This document shows, in pieces, positions 9,624 to 20,509 of a DNA stretch of 64,000 nt; the first letter of the stretch is position 1; every line of letters begins with the position of its first letter. The notes below the pieces were generated by a model. The model was not told the DNA's origin, searched no databases, and was given only the letters and a program-made list of their open reading frames with translations. This DNA comes from Cryptomeria japonica (lineage: Eukaryota > Streptophyta > Pinopsida > Cupressales > Cupressaceae), in the NCBI RefSeq assembly GCF_030272615.1, contig NC_081415.1, positions 101,412,796-101,476,795 on the forward strand. The letters run 5' to 3'. A program made the position numbers and the translations under genes.

Positions 9624-10791
9624 ACTAAACATTATTTAAATAAATTATAGATCTACTTTCTACAAATAAGTCGTCATCTTCCTTTATATGCAACTACATG
9701 GATTTCTTAATCATATAATGTGATTATGTTTGTACCTAAATTAAAGATATTCATTAAAAAGTATACTATCATTAATTTTATCTCTACGTTAAACTATATG
9801 CAAATCATAGACTTTTTTTCATAATTTACCCTAACATTCTCCACCATATCCATCATAACTTAAGGTCATCCCTTATTAGTCGTTAGGCTAGTACTATTGA
9901 AATTAGTTGCACCCAATTTTCATTAACTCATTATTATTCAACTGGTTTTCCACCAATTATATCAATCAATTTTTTTAGATAGTTAAGATGCATGATTTTT
10001 TATGTTTTCAAATTATAGAAATTATTTTTCTTCAAACTTATTGGCTCAAATAATTTGCATCTTATTATTACCAGATTTCTAGATCCACTTTAGGTCATTA
10101 AAATAATAATTAGTATGTTTTAATTTTCTTTCCAAATTATTTAAAATATGTATCTAAATCTTTCCTATATCTTTGATAAATATATTAATATATATTTTCT
10201 ATATAGTAAATAATTAGATTAAATATTAGATAAAAAATGAATAAATAATTTTAATATTATAAATATTATTAATATATTTAAGCCTATATATTAATAATAT
10301 TTAAGCCTATATATATACAGTAATATAATTAAAATTATTATATTAGGATTAAATATATTTTCGATATTAAAAGAAAATCAAAATTAAATATGTTAATTAT
10401 ATATAATCAATGAATAATAAAATTATATATGATAATATATTAGTAAAGTTAAATATATTAAATTATTAAAATATAAAAAAATAAAAATTAAGGTTTTAAT
10501 AAATAATTTAATATTATGCATATTATTTAACCTAATTAATTATATTCATAAGATAAATGCAATACAATATTACATATCCTTATCATATAATATTAAATCT
10601 ATATAATGTAATAATATAAAAAGATTAATATATTAATTATAAATAATTTATTAATAATAACATCACCAAAAATATATAATAATAAATATATTATTAACAA
10701 TCATATTAAAAAAAATCATTAAATAATTACTAATTAAAATTAAGATTATTATTATTAATTTTACCATTATAATTTAAATAAATGATTATAA
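9624..10791. other. Very AT-rich intergenic DNA, no gene
   Basis: Nearly pure A/T with short tandem TAAT/ATTA phrases, especially 10,140-10,790. I see no ORF, transposon end or RNA gene. Confidence 0.6.
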
Positions 10792-10806
10792 TTTAATTTA
10801 TAATCC
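10792..10806. repeat. Candidate LINE target site duplication (left copy)
   Basis: TTTAATTTATAATCC abuts the LINE poly(T) run and is found again, exactly, at 19,418-19,432. Fifteen bp is a typical LINE duplication length. AT-richness makes chance matching more likely than usual, so this is moderate support. Confidence 0.6.
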
Positions 10807-10889
10807 TTTTTTTTTTTTTTTTGATCGGTAAAAGGCTAAGGCCTGAACATTTTATTAATTGTTAAAAATAATTACAACCTCCATTCAGT

Positions 10890-11775
10890 GTGGGCACCGG
10901 TAGGAAAGAATGGAGGAAGAAACCTTTGGTCTCACCTAGATCCCTTAGGGGATCAGAATCTAATGATACAAAGAGAAGGAAAGACATAAGAGAAGAGAGC
11001 AGAAGAGATTCAGATATAATACAATGCTCCTGGTTGGAACCACCAACTGAGCTAAAATCCCAAGCACCGAGATTAAATCCTAGAGTGCTATATGAGCCAA
11101 GAAGAAACTTCTATGTCGATAGAAGCCTGGATCTTAACCTTAGGAAACCTGATGCAAAAATTTTGAGAGAGAAATAAACCTAGGTTCTCTTGAGAATAGG
11201 CCCTGCCAAACTAATCAACTTCAACCTGCATAATACCTTGCAGAAATTATTCAATGAGGGGTTAGCAAAAAAGACTAACCACATAAAATTTCAACCTTAA
11301 AGATAAAAAGTGAAACTCCATAGAGCAGTAGGAGTCTACAAACCATACAAGATATGAAGCCAGCAATACTCTCCCTGCTCCTACAGAGAAAACTTAAGAA
11401 ACTCAAGAAACCTGAAAGATATCTCCATGCAGGCAAAGACATATATACAAGGAGAATAAAGATGTGCAAAGATGCTACTGCAGACCATTTATAGTCTTCC
11501 AAATACAGACATGGATAAACTTCTGACTAAAAATTTACTAACTCATAAAAGAAAATATCAACCATGAGCTGCTAAGAAGGAGTGAAACATCAGTTTTAAT
11601 AATCATAGATAAAGAATTGATCATAAGAAGCCTACTGAAGAAATCCGATAAATAAATCTATAAGCTTTATGGAAAATGAGGAGAGAATGTATATATATAC
11701 ACCATAAGTAAATATATAAGTATACTTACCTATATAGTATATATATACAGAAAGTAAAATATATCTGAAACTGAT

Positions 11776-11807
<32 letters not shown>

Positions 11808-11841
11808 ATGAGATATCTATGCATAAATATAAAAATATGAA

Positions 11842-11876
<35 letters not shown>

Positions 11877-12045
11877 TACAACAAGACCTGGGAGAGGCGA
11901 CATCCCTATAGTTTAAAGAGTGTTTGTTAATAGATAGCTCCACAAGAAGGGAGCATACTAGATACATATTATAGACAAAAATGGAACCAGAAGCATGAAA
12001 AAGTGTCTTCTTGCGATAGAAGCCTCATCCTATCCTTCCCCACTC
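10890..12045 (-). other. LINE 3' region with microsatellites
   Basis: No convincing ORF on the sense strand. It contains (AT)n-like tracts at about 11,690-11,810 and a (TG)n run at 11,845-11,873. A plus-strand frame at 10,890-11,177 is rich in Arg/Lys/Glu but has no support. Confidence 0.6.
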
Positions 12046-12822
12046 CTAAGGAGCCATGGTTCCCGAGCTAGTTGGCAAATCTATAGAGAGGGAGGCAGGG
12101 GAGGGAGGAATTGTCACATCATCTAGGATCACTATAATATTCTCTACTTTGAGATAATTTATAAACCATTTGTTGCGAGGTGGATTTTTAACCTGCAAGA
12201 GCCATAAAAGGAAGGAAAAATTCCTGCTCCTGATCGGGCTATAGGCTTCAAAAGATAGAGGATCTTCTATAGTCATAATAGGGAATCTTAGCACCGGATT
12301 ACTCATCCTGATAAGGATATCATAATCCCGAGGCTTTGGAGTTGTGAGCTCTTCATCAATGTTGACCACCACCCACTCTAACTTACCCAACAATTCCTTC
12401 TTAAAGACCTTTTTGCAGAGTTTCACCACTACATTCCTATCTTTCTCAAGATGCATAGCTACTACCAAGAACATCACTGCAATGTCTGGATTAGCTTTGG
12501 TTTGATCCTCATTTAAAATATAATCCCTCCCCATGGTTTTCATAATAGCTCCGATAATTAGGGGATTCAGATGAACTAGAATACCCTTCAATCTCTCCTC
12601 TTTGATTTCCACTACAAAGGTCATCTGTCATTTGAGCCCTAGAAGTCTTAGCGGGGTATCCATTAGAGCTAAGAAAGATAAGCCAAGACCCTGACCAAAT
12701 GAATTAAATAGAGTTAGAGTTTTAATGAATCGAGATATACAGCTCATCTTGCCATAGAGGAATGCAAGATACAGGTAGATGAACGAGATCGATGGTTCAA
12801 GATGCAATTGAAGCAATCTCAA
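12046..12822 (-). pseudogene. Unassigned ORF in the LINE 3' region
   Basis: A frame of about 258 codons on the LINE sense strand, interrupted by one stop at 12,628-12,630 (TGA); the frame is the same on both sides. The N-terminal part is hydrophobic (FIYLYLAFLYGKM, GLGLSFLALMDTPLRLLGL). The C-terminal part is mixed helical, with MKTMGRDYILNEDQTKANPD and a run ending in VVNIDEELTTPKPRDYDILI. It resembles no LINE domain known to me, lies between RNase H and the poly(A) tail, and could be a captured host fragment, part of an older insertion, or an accessory LINE ORF. I assign no function. Confidence 0.4.
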
Positions 12823-13272
12823 TGATCTAATTAATAATTACCACCACCTCAATGTAAACAAGCAATAGATAACTTTCTTTCAATCATAGAAGGGGATTCA
12901 CATCATCATTACTAAAATATCGTCAAATTGGTACTAATTGAGGGGAGTTCCTGACAAAGGACATCTGGAAAAGGGATGCAACTTCCTCTAAAATTTGGCT
13001 AAAGCTTAAGATAAAATATTCTATATTGTGACTAAAAGGCTAGAAAAGAAGATAAGACAGACTCTTAAGAGACTCACAATCTTTTATTCCTTTTAGTATA
13101 CAATGTCTATATAAACATTAATACCTATATATCCATGAATATATATTTCAGTAGTAATGATATATATGAATGCATGTCTATATAGATATGCATATCCCTA
13201 TATACATCTGCATACTAAAAGTCAAAAAATCTTATAAGGCTCGAAGCAATAATCCGAGATAAGATTCTTTTA

Positions 13273-16200
13273 TTAACTTATAAACTGACCATCAACTCCT
13301 GCATTAGCCAGTGCATCCGATCTAGAATTACCTTCTTGGTAGATATGGCTGAAAGTTAATTTCTCAAAAAAATTTAGGAGACAAATAGCTCTAGCCAAGA
13401 GATAATTAAGCTTCCAATCAAGAAGGGAGCCTTTTCTGAGGCCATTAATGATAATGGCTGAGTCTCCTTCAATAGTCAATTTGCGGATGCCTCTATTTTG
13501 GCAGAGGAGGAGACCTTCAATGAGGGCTAAAATTTCATCCCTATTGTTAGACGCAAGCCCTATGGGTTTAGCTTCCCTGGCCAATTCCTTTCCTACTTCA
13601 TCATGTAGACAACATCCAATAGCTCTAGTACCAATAAAGGGAGGGATCCTCAAACCAAACCATCTCCCTCTCATCTTCACATCCCAATAGGTCATATCAG
13701 AGAGGATGTTGGGGATTAAAGATTCTACTATTTAAAAGTTCTACTATTGAAGCTTCTATTTTATTTACTGAAAGGGACCAATCCATCTTCTTTTCCTTAA
13801 AGAGCCTCCTATTGCATTCCTTCTAAAGTTCCTAGATAACCAAAGAGGGAGCTAAGATCCACAACCCTCCATAAAGGGAATTCTTGAAAAGGGTTGGCCA
13901 AGCTTGAAATATTCCAAGGATGGAGTAAGGAAAAGAAGAGGACCATCCTAATTTATTGCACAACCATAGCCAACATTTAGATGCATAGTTGCAGTTGAGA
14001 AGGATATGATCTATATCTTCATCTGCCCCTTCACACAAAGGACATCTGCTAGGACCTTCATAGCCCATCTTTTTAAATTTGTCTTCTATGAGAATCTTGC
14101 CCTGGAGGGCTAACCAAGAGAAGACCCCAGCCTTAGGAAAAAACATCTTATCCCAACACAAGGCTGTTGGGACTGTGGTGGCTGAGGAGAGATGCTGATT
14201 AAGGAGGACATTATATCCATCTTTAGAGGAATATTCCCTCGATTTTGAACCATCCCAGACCATAGAATTTGACCCTAAATTGAAAGTGACCATCTCAAGA
14301 ATATCTTGAAGCAGTAGTTTTTCCCTAGCCGGGATATTTACCTGATCAAGGGATCTCCAAGACTAGCCCATAGCTAAGTCACCCTCTAAGGGCAAGATAT
14401 AGTCCTTGACATGTCTACCCCAAATAGATACAAGCAGTTTTCTAGCAGACTCCAAATTAGCCTGATGTTGAAGGACTGGAAAACCCCCCCAAGAGTCTGA
14501 CTAGAAGAGGGCTTTGTCACCCTTACCCAGATTCCAAGTTAATTTATCTGAGATGATATTCCTACAATCCATCATGAAGTTCCAAATACGAGAGCCTCTC
14601 GGCAGTGAGGGATCTCTAAAGAGGCTTATATGGTCTCTACCTCAAAGATACTTATGAAAGAGGATTTGGGCCCATTTTAGATGAGGAGACCTAAAAATTT
14701 TCCATACTAATTTAGCTCCTAACACGTTTCTTTGAACTTTAATATCCTTAATCCCCATTCCCCCTACAAACTTGGGCCTACAAATCTTATCCTAGGCCAT
14801 CACGGAGATACATTTCTTCACTTCAAGCCCTTGCCAAAAGAAGGATCTAAGATGTCTATTTAACGCTTTCTAATTAGACTGAGGCAGACTAAAACATGAT
14901 AGCTGATAGATAGGCATAGCTGCTAGAACTGATTTAACCAATGTAGCTCTACCTGCAGAGGATAGCTATCTCCCTTTCCAGGTTGCTATCCTATTTTTGA
15001 TCTGATCAAATAATCCATCCCATAAATTAGAAGACCCTGAGCCCTTATCCAAGGGCAGTCCAAGATATTTACAGGGGAGGCTGCCTAGATTAAAATTCAT
15101 AATACCACATATGCTAGTTTGAACACTAGCTTGAGTATTAAAAAAGAAGTCTGCAGACTTAGCCAGATTGATTTCCTAACCAGAGGCCTTAGAGTATGAA
15201 TCCAAGATAAGCTTGAAAACCTGCGCCTCACTAAGATTTCTACACCCATATAGCATAGTGTCATCAACAAATTGTTGGTGCATTATAGGATCTTGGTTAC
15301 TAGTAATTCTAATCCTCGTCAACTGTCTAGCCTCCCTAGTTCTGGAGATCAATCTACCCAATGCTTCAACCATAATAATAAAGAGAAAAGGGGAGAGGGG
15401 ATCACCCTGCCTCAAACCCCTAGAAGAGCTAAAAAAACCTTCAAGGGTACCATTGATCAGAATAGAGAATTTAGGCATAGATATACATTCAAATATTAGA
15501 TTGATCCATGTAGCTGGAAAGCCAAAAGCTTCTAAACATCTACATAGAAATCTCTAGTTCACCTTATCATAATCTTTCCTAATATCTAACTTTAAGGCAA
15601 TACCAAGGTTCCCATTTTTCTGGACAGAGTGGATAGCCTCCTAAGCTATAATGATCCCATTACAAATAGATCTCCTAGGGACAAAACTTGTTTGTTCCTC
15701 ATTGATCAGCAGAGGGAGGATTTTATTAAGCCTATTAGCTAAAGTTTTGGTGAAAATTTTATAAATAGTATTGTAGAGGGCTATAGGTCGGAATTCATCA
15801 AAACACTTCGGTTTTTCATTTTCAGGTATAAGGGCCAAAAAGGTGTTGTTGATTTCTTTGAGGATGTTACCTGAGTTTCTCATTCCTTCTACAGCTATCA
15901 TAACTTCCTTACCAAGAAAGGGCCAACATACTTGGAAAAAGCTAGTAGGAGAGCCATCCATCCCAGGGGATTTATCTGGGTTCATCTACTTAAGAGAAAC
16001 TTCAACTTCTTCTAGAGAAAATTTGGCACTTAGAACATCAGAATGTTCCTTGTTTAAAAGCCTAGGGATGTGCTTGATGAACATGTCTTGGTCTGAGTTG
16101 TGAGGGCTCCAATCTAAGTTTAGGATAAGGGAAAAGAAATCAACAACCTCTTTCACAATGATTATAGGATTAACCACCTCAGAGCCATTACTAACCTTAA

Positions 16201-17338
16201 TTCTAGAGATATGGTTTCTAACACTTCTCATCCTTACACTATTGTGGAAAAATTTGGTATTCTTATCACCCACCTCCAACCAAGTCTTTTTGTTTCTAGA
16301 AGACTTCTTCTTTGGCAAGAATAGATTCATGGTTCGCCATAAGTTTCTTCTCCTTGAGAAACAAAGATTCATCCATCCCATATCTCATCACTTTCTCATC
16401 AACTTCTGCCAACTCAACTTCCACCTAATCTTTCTTATCGAATATATTACCGAAGCACTCCCTATTCCATTGAATGAGATTCGGCTTGATAATCTTAAGT
16501 TTGTTAACAACCTTAAAAATCCCAGAGCCTAAGACCATGGCCCCATTCCACCACTCTTTTAGGAACTCCAAGATGTGATCATCCTTAAGCCACATATTCT
16601 CAAACTTAAAAGACATCTCTTTGGGCTAACTTCCCCTTGAATGTCTAGTGAAATGGGAAAGTGGTCCGATCCTGAAAAAGGTAAAATTGAGGCTTCCAAG
16701 GTGAAGGGAAAGCTGATGAGACTTCCCAAAACAAAGAACCTATCCAGTTTTTCTGCAATGTTGCTAAATCCTAACCTGCGGTTATTCCAAGTAAAGGCAT
16801 CCTTGACCATATTAATCTCTAGCATACCACTCCTATGGATCCATTTAGTGAAGTCTAGAGAAGCTCGAGCATTAATGCCTATGCCTCCCTGCTTCTCATG
16901 TTGATGCAAAATTGCATTAAAATCCCCACCTATAAAACATACTTGACTAAGGGTTCTCGTGAAATTATCAATTTCCTCCCAGACTCTTTTTTTGTCATCA
17001 TTAAGGATTGGTCCATACACATTTACAGTGACAAAGTCTAGATTGTTCTTGAGACAAGCTACCCTCCCACTCATCCAATTAAGATTAGATACCAAGGGAG
17101 AAAGAAGGATACTAAGAGGATCCCAGATAATAACTAGACCTCCGGAGCCCCAATACCTAGGGTTGCTATAATCTGCCTAAAGCCTAAATGATTACCAAAA
17201 GGAAGCTAAGTTTGCATCTCCCAATTTAGTTTCTTGAAGCAAAGCTAATTCAAGGCTAAAAGAGGATAGATAGCATTTGACTAGCCTTTTCTTGTTAGGG
17301 GCATTTAATCCCCTAACATTCCATGAAATGATCTTCAT
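13273..17338 (-). pseudogene. LINE ORF2: endonuclease, reverse transcriptase, RNase H
   Basis: Sense ATG at 17,338 gives MKIISWNVRGLN, the classic start of the apurinic-type endonuclease. The same domain continues with IGGDFNAIL and GSDHFPI (16,559-17,095), which hold catalytic Asp and His. Reverse transcriptase follows: DKSPGMDG (about 15,980), the GLRQGDPLSPFLF block, and FVDDTML at 15,176-15,478, in place of the usual FADD. A zinc-binding RVT region with CPLCEG...H...C is at 13,832-14,293. An RNase H-like domain with IEGDSAIIINGL and HIYQEGNSRSDALAN is at 13,273-13,695. The frame is continuous from 17,338 to 13,832 apart from stop codons; RNase H is shifted by one base, so one indel lies between 14,293 and 13,695. 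Not functional now. Confidence 0.9.
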
Positions 17339-17394
17339 GAGCCTTTGGGAAGGACCTTCCCCTTCCCAGCATAAAACATGTTCGTGAGTTTTAC

Positions 17395-19086
17395 CTAACC
17401 TTCCACAAAGCCATCATTAGCTCGAAGCTCTGATAGGGATTTCCTACCCCTATTTTTGAAGAGCTTAGCACAATCTAGGGTAGATTTATCAATTGCCCAA
17501 AGCTCAATACCTAAAGTTTCATTTTCCTTATTATTCAAATCTAGAAGAAGTTCTTCTATATCCGAGACCACTAGAGGAGGGGAGAAGGCTAGAATTTCTT
17601 TACCTAATAGTTTTTTTTGAAGATCAAGCTCTTCCTTATCAATTATTTCATCCAACATTTTATTCATGATTTCCTCAGTGACTGAGTCACAATGATAGTT
17701 AATAATGCAATTGAATTATTCCTCTTTGCAGGCAAGATCCTCTTCCTGAACTACCCTCTCCTTGTTAGTAGAGCAAGATTTCCTAAAGGGAGAGCCTTTG
17801 GAGTTGCTGCAGTCCTCCACTCTTATAGCCTGATCAAAGGGAAGAAGGAGAGAATCCAATTCCCCACCCTTCTCATCAGTAGATGTAGGGTGAGGATCAT
17901 CCTTTGAGACAAGGGGAGTCTCTAGCTCAACATTTACTCCTGGTGAATCCAACAAGGGCTCTACCTGAAGACTAGGAGAGGAAGGGATCGTCCAATCTTC
18001 CTATCCCTTGTTAATGATAAATTCATCTTCTTCGATATCCTCAAAATTGTTAGTTTCCTAAATATGGCTAGATGGCAAAGGGCTTTCCTCCACCACAAAC
18101 CCTCCCTTTTCTAGATTGAAACTAAAGTCAACCCCGCGGAACCTACTGGATATCAATTGAGAAGGAGGCAGAACTGGAGTCGATACAGGGTCTAGATCGA
18201 GAATCCCTTTGTATAATTCAAGATAGATAAGGAAGGATGACACCCCTAATTTAATCTCAATAGGTTTTAAGGTTTTAACACTAATGCCCATATTAATTAT
18301 CATCACATAGTTCACATACTTCCTATGTTTATCATTGATTTCTACAAATTTGCCAATGTGATTACCAATTTTCCTAATAATTTCAATGTCTATTAATTCG
18401 ACTGGTAGGTTAGGTATCAATACCGATCTATCTATCTTTAGAGATTGCATATTATTAGGGTTAAAATCCAGAATCTAATCTAAAAAACAAAAATCAAAAC
18501 CTTTGAAAGTCAGAGATTTACCTGTTAAGAGTTCCTCCTTGTGTTTTGAATTACCATAATCAATATACAAAAAACCTTCAAATAGGATAGCAATACTTAC
18601 TATCCACTTGAAGGATGACAAGAACCAATCTGCAATAGCCTCTGATGAAATTCCAAGACCCTGCCATCTCACAAAAACTCTGAAGGCATTGCAAGATTGT
18701 TGAATCCGCTTAACTAGATTCTCATTAATCTCTAAAACATTAGCCATGTTTGAGATAGGGTCCCTGATTGAACCTAATATCGCCGTTGAGGGTTTAGGAG
18801 GCAACAAAGTTGCCTTGCCCTTACTAAAAGAAGCCTTAAGGGTAGATTAAGTTTCAACCAGCCATCTAGGATTTGTAATTCTTCTTCTTCTATTATTTTT
18901 TGAAGAAAGGCTAGCCCAGGGATCTGGTTTTAAATAACCTTCCTCAAGATTTTGCATCTGATTGAACTTATTGGAAGTGGTAGGCCTAGAATTAACTTGG
19001 CCACATTCCCTGACATTCGTAGCCCTTGGAGGGTTTGTCATGGCTACCCTGCGAGCCCTCCTAGGTTTCACCACTTGCCATTCCAT
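17395..19086 (-). pseudogene. LINE ORF1 (RNA-binding protein), stops only
   Basis: Five open segments (19,086-18,847, 18,807-18,475, 18,450-18,058, 17,955-17,716 and 17,667-17,395) are all in the same frame, separated by in-frame stops. The start is basic (VVKPRRARR). The middle segments have the strand-rich pattern of a DUF4283-like ORF1 (SCNAFRVFVRWQGLGISSEA, then SLKIDRSVLIPNLPVELIDI). The tail is acidic. No zinc knuckle was seen. ORF1 ends 57 bp before the ORF2 start, a normal LINE arrangement. Identification rests mainly on position and general character. Confidence 0.7.
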
Positions 19087-19417
19087 CTTCTCCTAAGGTA
19101 GGGGAGCCCTAATCCCCAGGATACCATAATTGAGTGCATATTTCGTCTGCTCAAAAAACCACTATTGGTGGAGAAGATCTGGCAATTTCCTCAGAGGAAA
19201 TCGGGATGAGAAAATCGCTTGATGCCTTCCCTGCCAATTTTTGTACATTTTTTCTATAGCATTAATTTGTAAATAACATTCTCTTTTTAAATTAATTTTT
19301 AAATTTTTTTACTTCTTAATTATCTAAAAACATAGTTCAATAGCTATTTTTAAATATACAAACACATTATATCATCAAAATACTAATATTTTTTTAGATT
19401 TGGTTGTGAATAAGTTT

Positions 19418-19432
19418 TTTAATTTATAATCC
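19418..19432. repeat. Candidate LINE target site duplication (right copy)
   Basis: Exact copy of 10,792-10,806. Confidence 0.6.
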
Positions 19433-19507
19433 TTAATTATATTATAATTTTAATCTTAATTCTTATTTGATTAGGATTAAAATTAAATTTAGAATAAGGG
19501 TTAAGGT

Positions 19508-20317
19508 TGTTAGGATTCCCACAAATACTGAGGGGGGGGGGGTGAATCAGTATCTGACCGGTAATTAGAATTTCTTATCTTAAAACATGCAGAACACATT
19601 ATAATAGTGTACCGGTATGCAAGAAATAATGCAATAAATAGAAATGAAAGAAACCACATGAAAATCACACCATAACACAATAATTTAACGAGGAAACCCG
19701 GTGTGGGAAAAACCTCGATGGGATTTGTGACCCACAATATTCACTTACTAGCCAATAAGAGAATATTACTTACAATAGGGGCCTACACATGCGGGAAGGC
19801 CAAGTGCCTAGAGCTCACTGCTCAAATGGGAAGTCTCATTGACTTACAATGTGGATTATACAAATCCAATAACTTGTACTACTTTACAATAGCATCTTCA
19901 ATGCCAGATTCAGTACCAGTTTCTGCTCTGTTCTTTACATATACCCCTTAACCTATATTTCGCATAATAGGTCCACCTAATCTTTTTCTCCTTACTTTTT
20001 CGCTTACTTCACTTCCTTACCAAATGTCTACAATGATCTCTTTTATATATAAGAGTCATTTTACAATGATATCAAGTTGGCTTACAAGGTTTTTACAATA
20101 ATAAACAAAAATGTAATATAACAAAAATCCTATCGGCCTTTGTGCCAGTATGCTTCCTTTTTCTATCGGTGCCGGTGTAGAGTGTGATCTGTTGATCCTA
20201 GTGTAATGCCTTGCCAGTGTAATGTCTTGCCGGTGCCATAGGATTGTAAGGTTGCCATCAATGACAAAACCTTCAATCACATACAATGTCTCATTGGAGT
20301 GTGCATATGCCAACAAT
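19508..20317 (-). repeat. 3' LTR of truncated family N element
   Basis: 810 bp on the plus strand from TGTTAGG to CCAACA. It carries the family hairpin (arms 19,523-19,531 and 19,547-19,555 around a G-run) and the module GTGTGGGAAAAACCTCGATG, then ACCCACAATATT, shared with the LTRs at 40,843 and 46,724. On the sense strand the polypurine tract CCAAAGGGGGAGAT lies directly before it (20,318-20,331). Confidence 0.85.
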
Positions 20318-20509
20318 CTCCCCCTTTGGAATTGATGGTAACACTCATGAGAAACTTCAAAAGTGTATCCAAAAATGTGAAGTCCAAAAAATGTTACCAA
20401 GAATGTGTGCTCCCCCTGAGCATATGATTCCTGTGATATTTGAATTTTCTCATACCACTACTCCTCCTTTGGCATCAATGAAAAAGGTTGTCAAGATGTC
20501 AGTAGAGTT

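Larger units (their letters stand above)
10807..19417 (-). mobile_element. Near full-length L1-type LINE, inactivated
   Basis: The minus-strand element ends in a poly(A) tail (16 T at 10,807-10,822 on the plus strand), preceded in its own sense by AGCCTTTTACCGATC, a phrase typical of plant LINE 3' ends. In sense order it carries ORF1 (19,086 to 17,395), ORF2 with endonuclease, reverse transcriptase, zinc-binding domain and RNase H (17,338 to 13,273), an unassigned ORF (12,822 to 12,046) and a long 3' region. The 15-bp duplication places the 5' end at 19,417, though 19,258-19,417 is AT-rich and could be flank. Confidence 0.85.

Noticed and set aside
10890-11177. 95-codon basic frame on the plus strand
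   Set aside because: Antisense to the LINE 3' region, with no recognisable domain.
11632-11967. 111-codon frame rich in Tyr, Ile and His-Thr
   Set aside because: Translation of AT and TG microsatellites.
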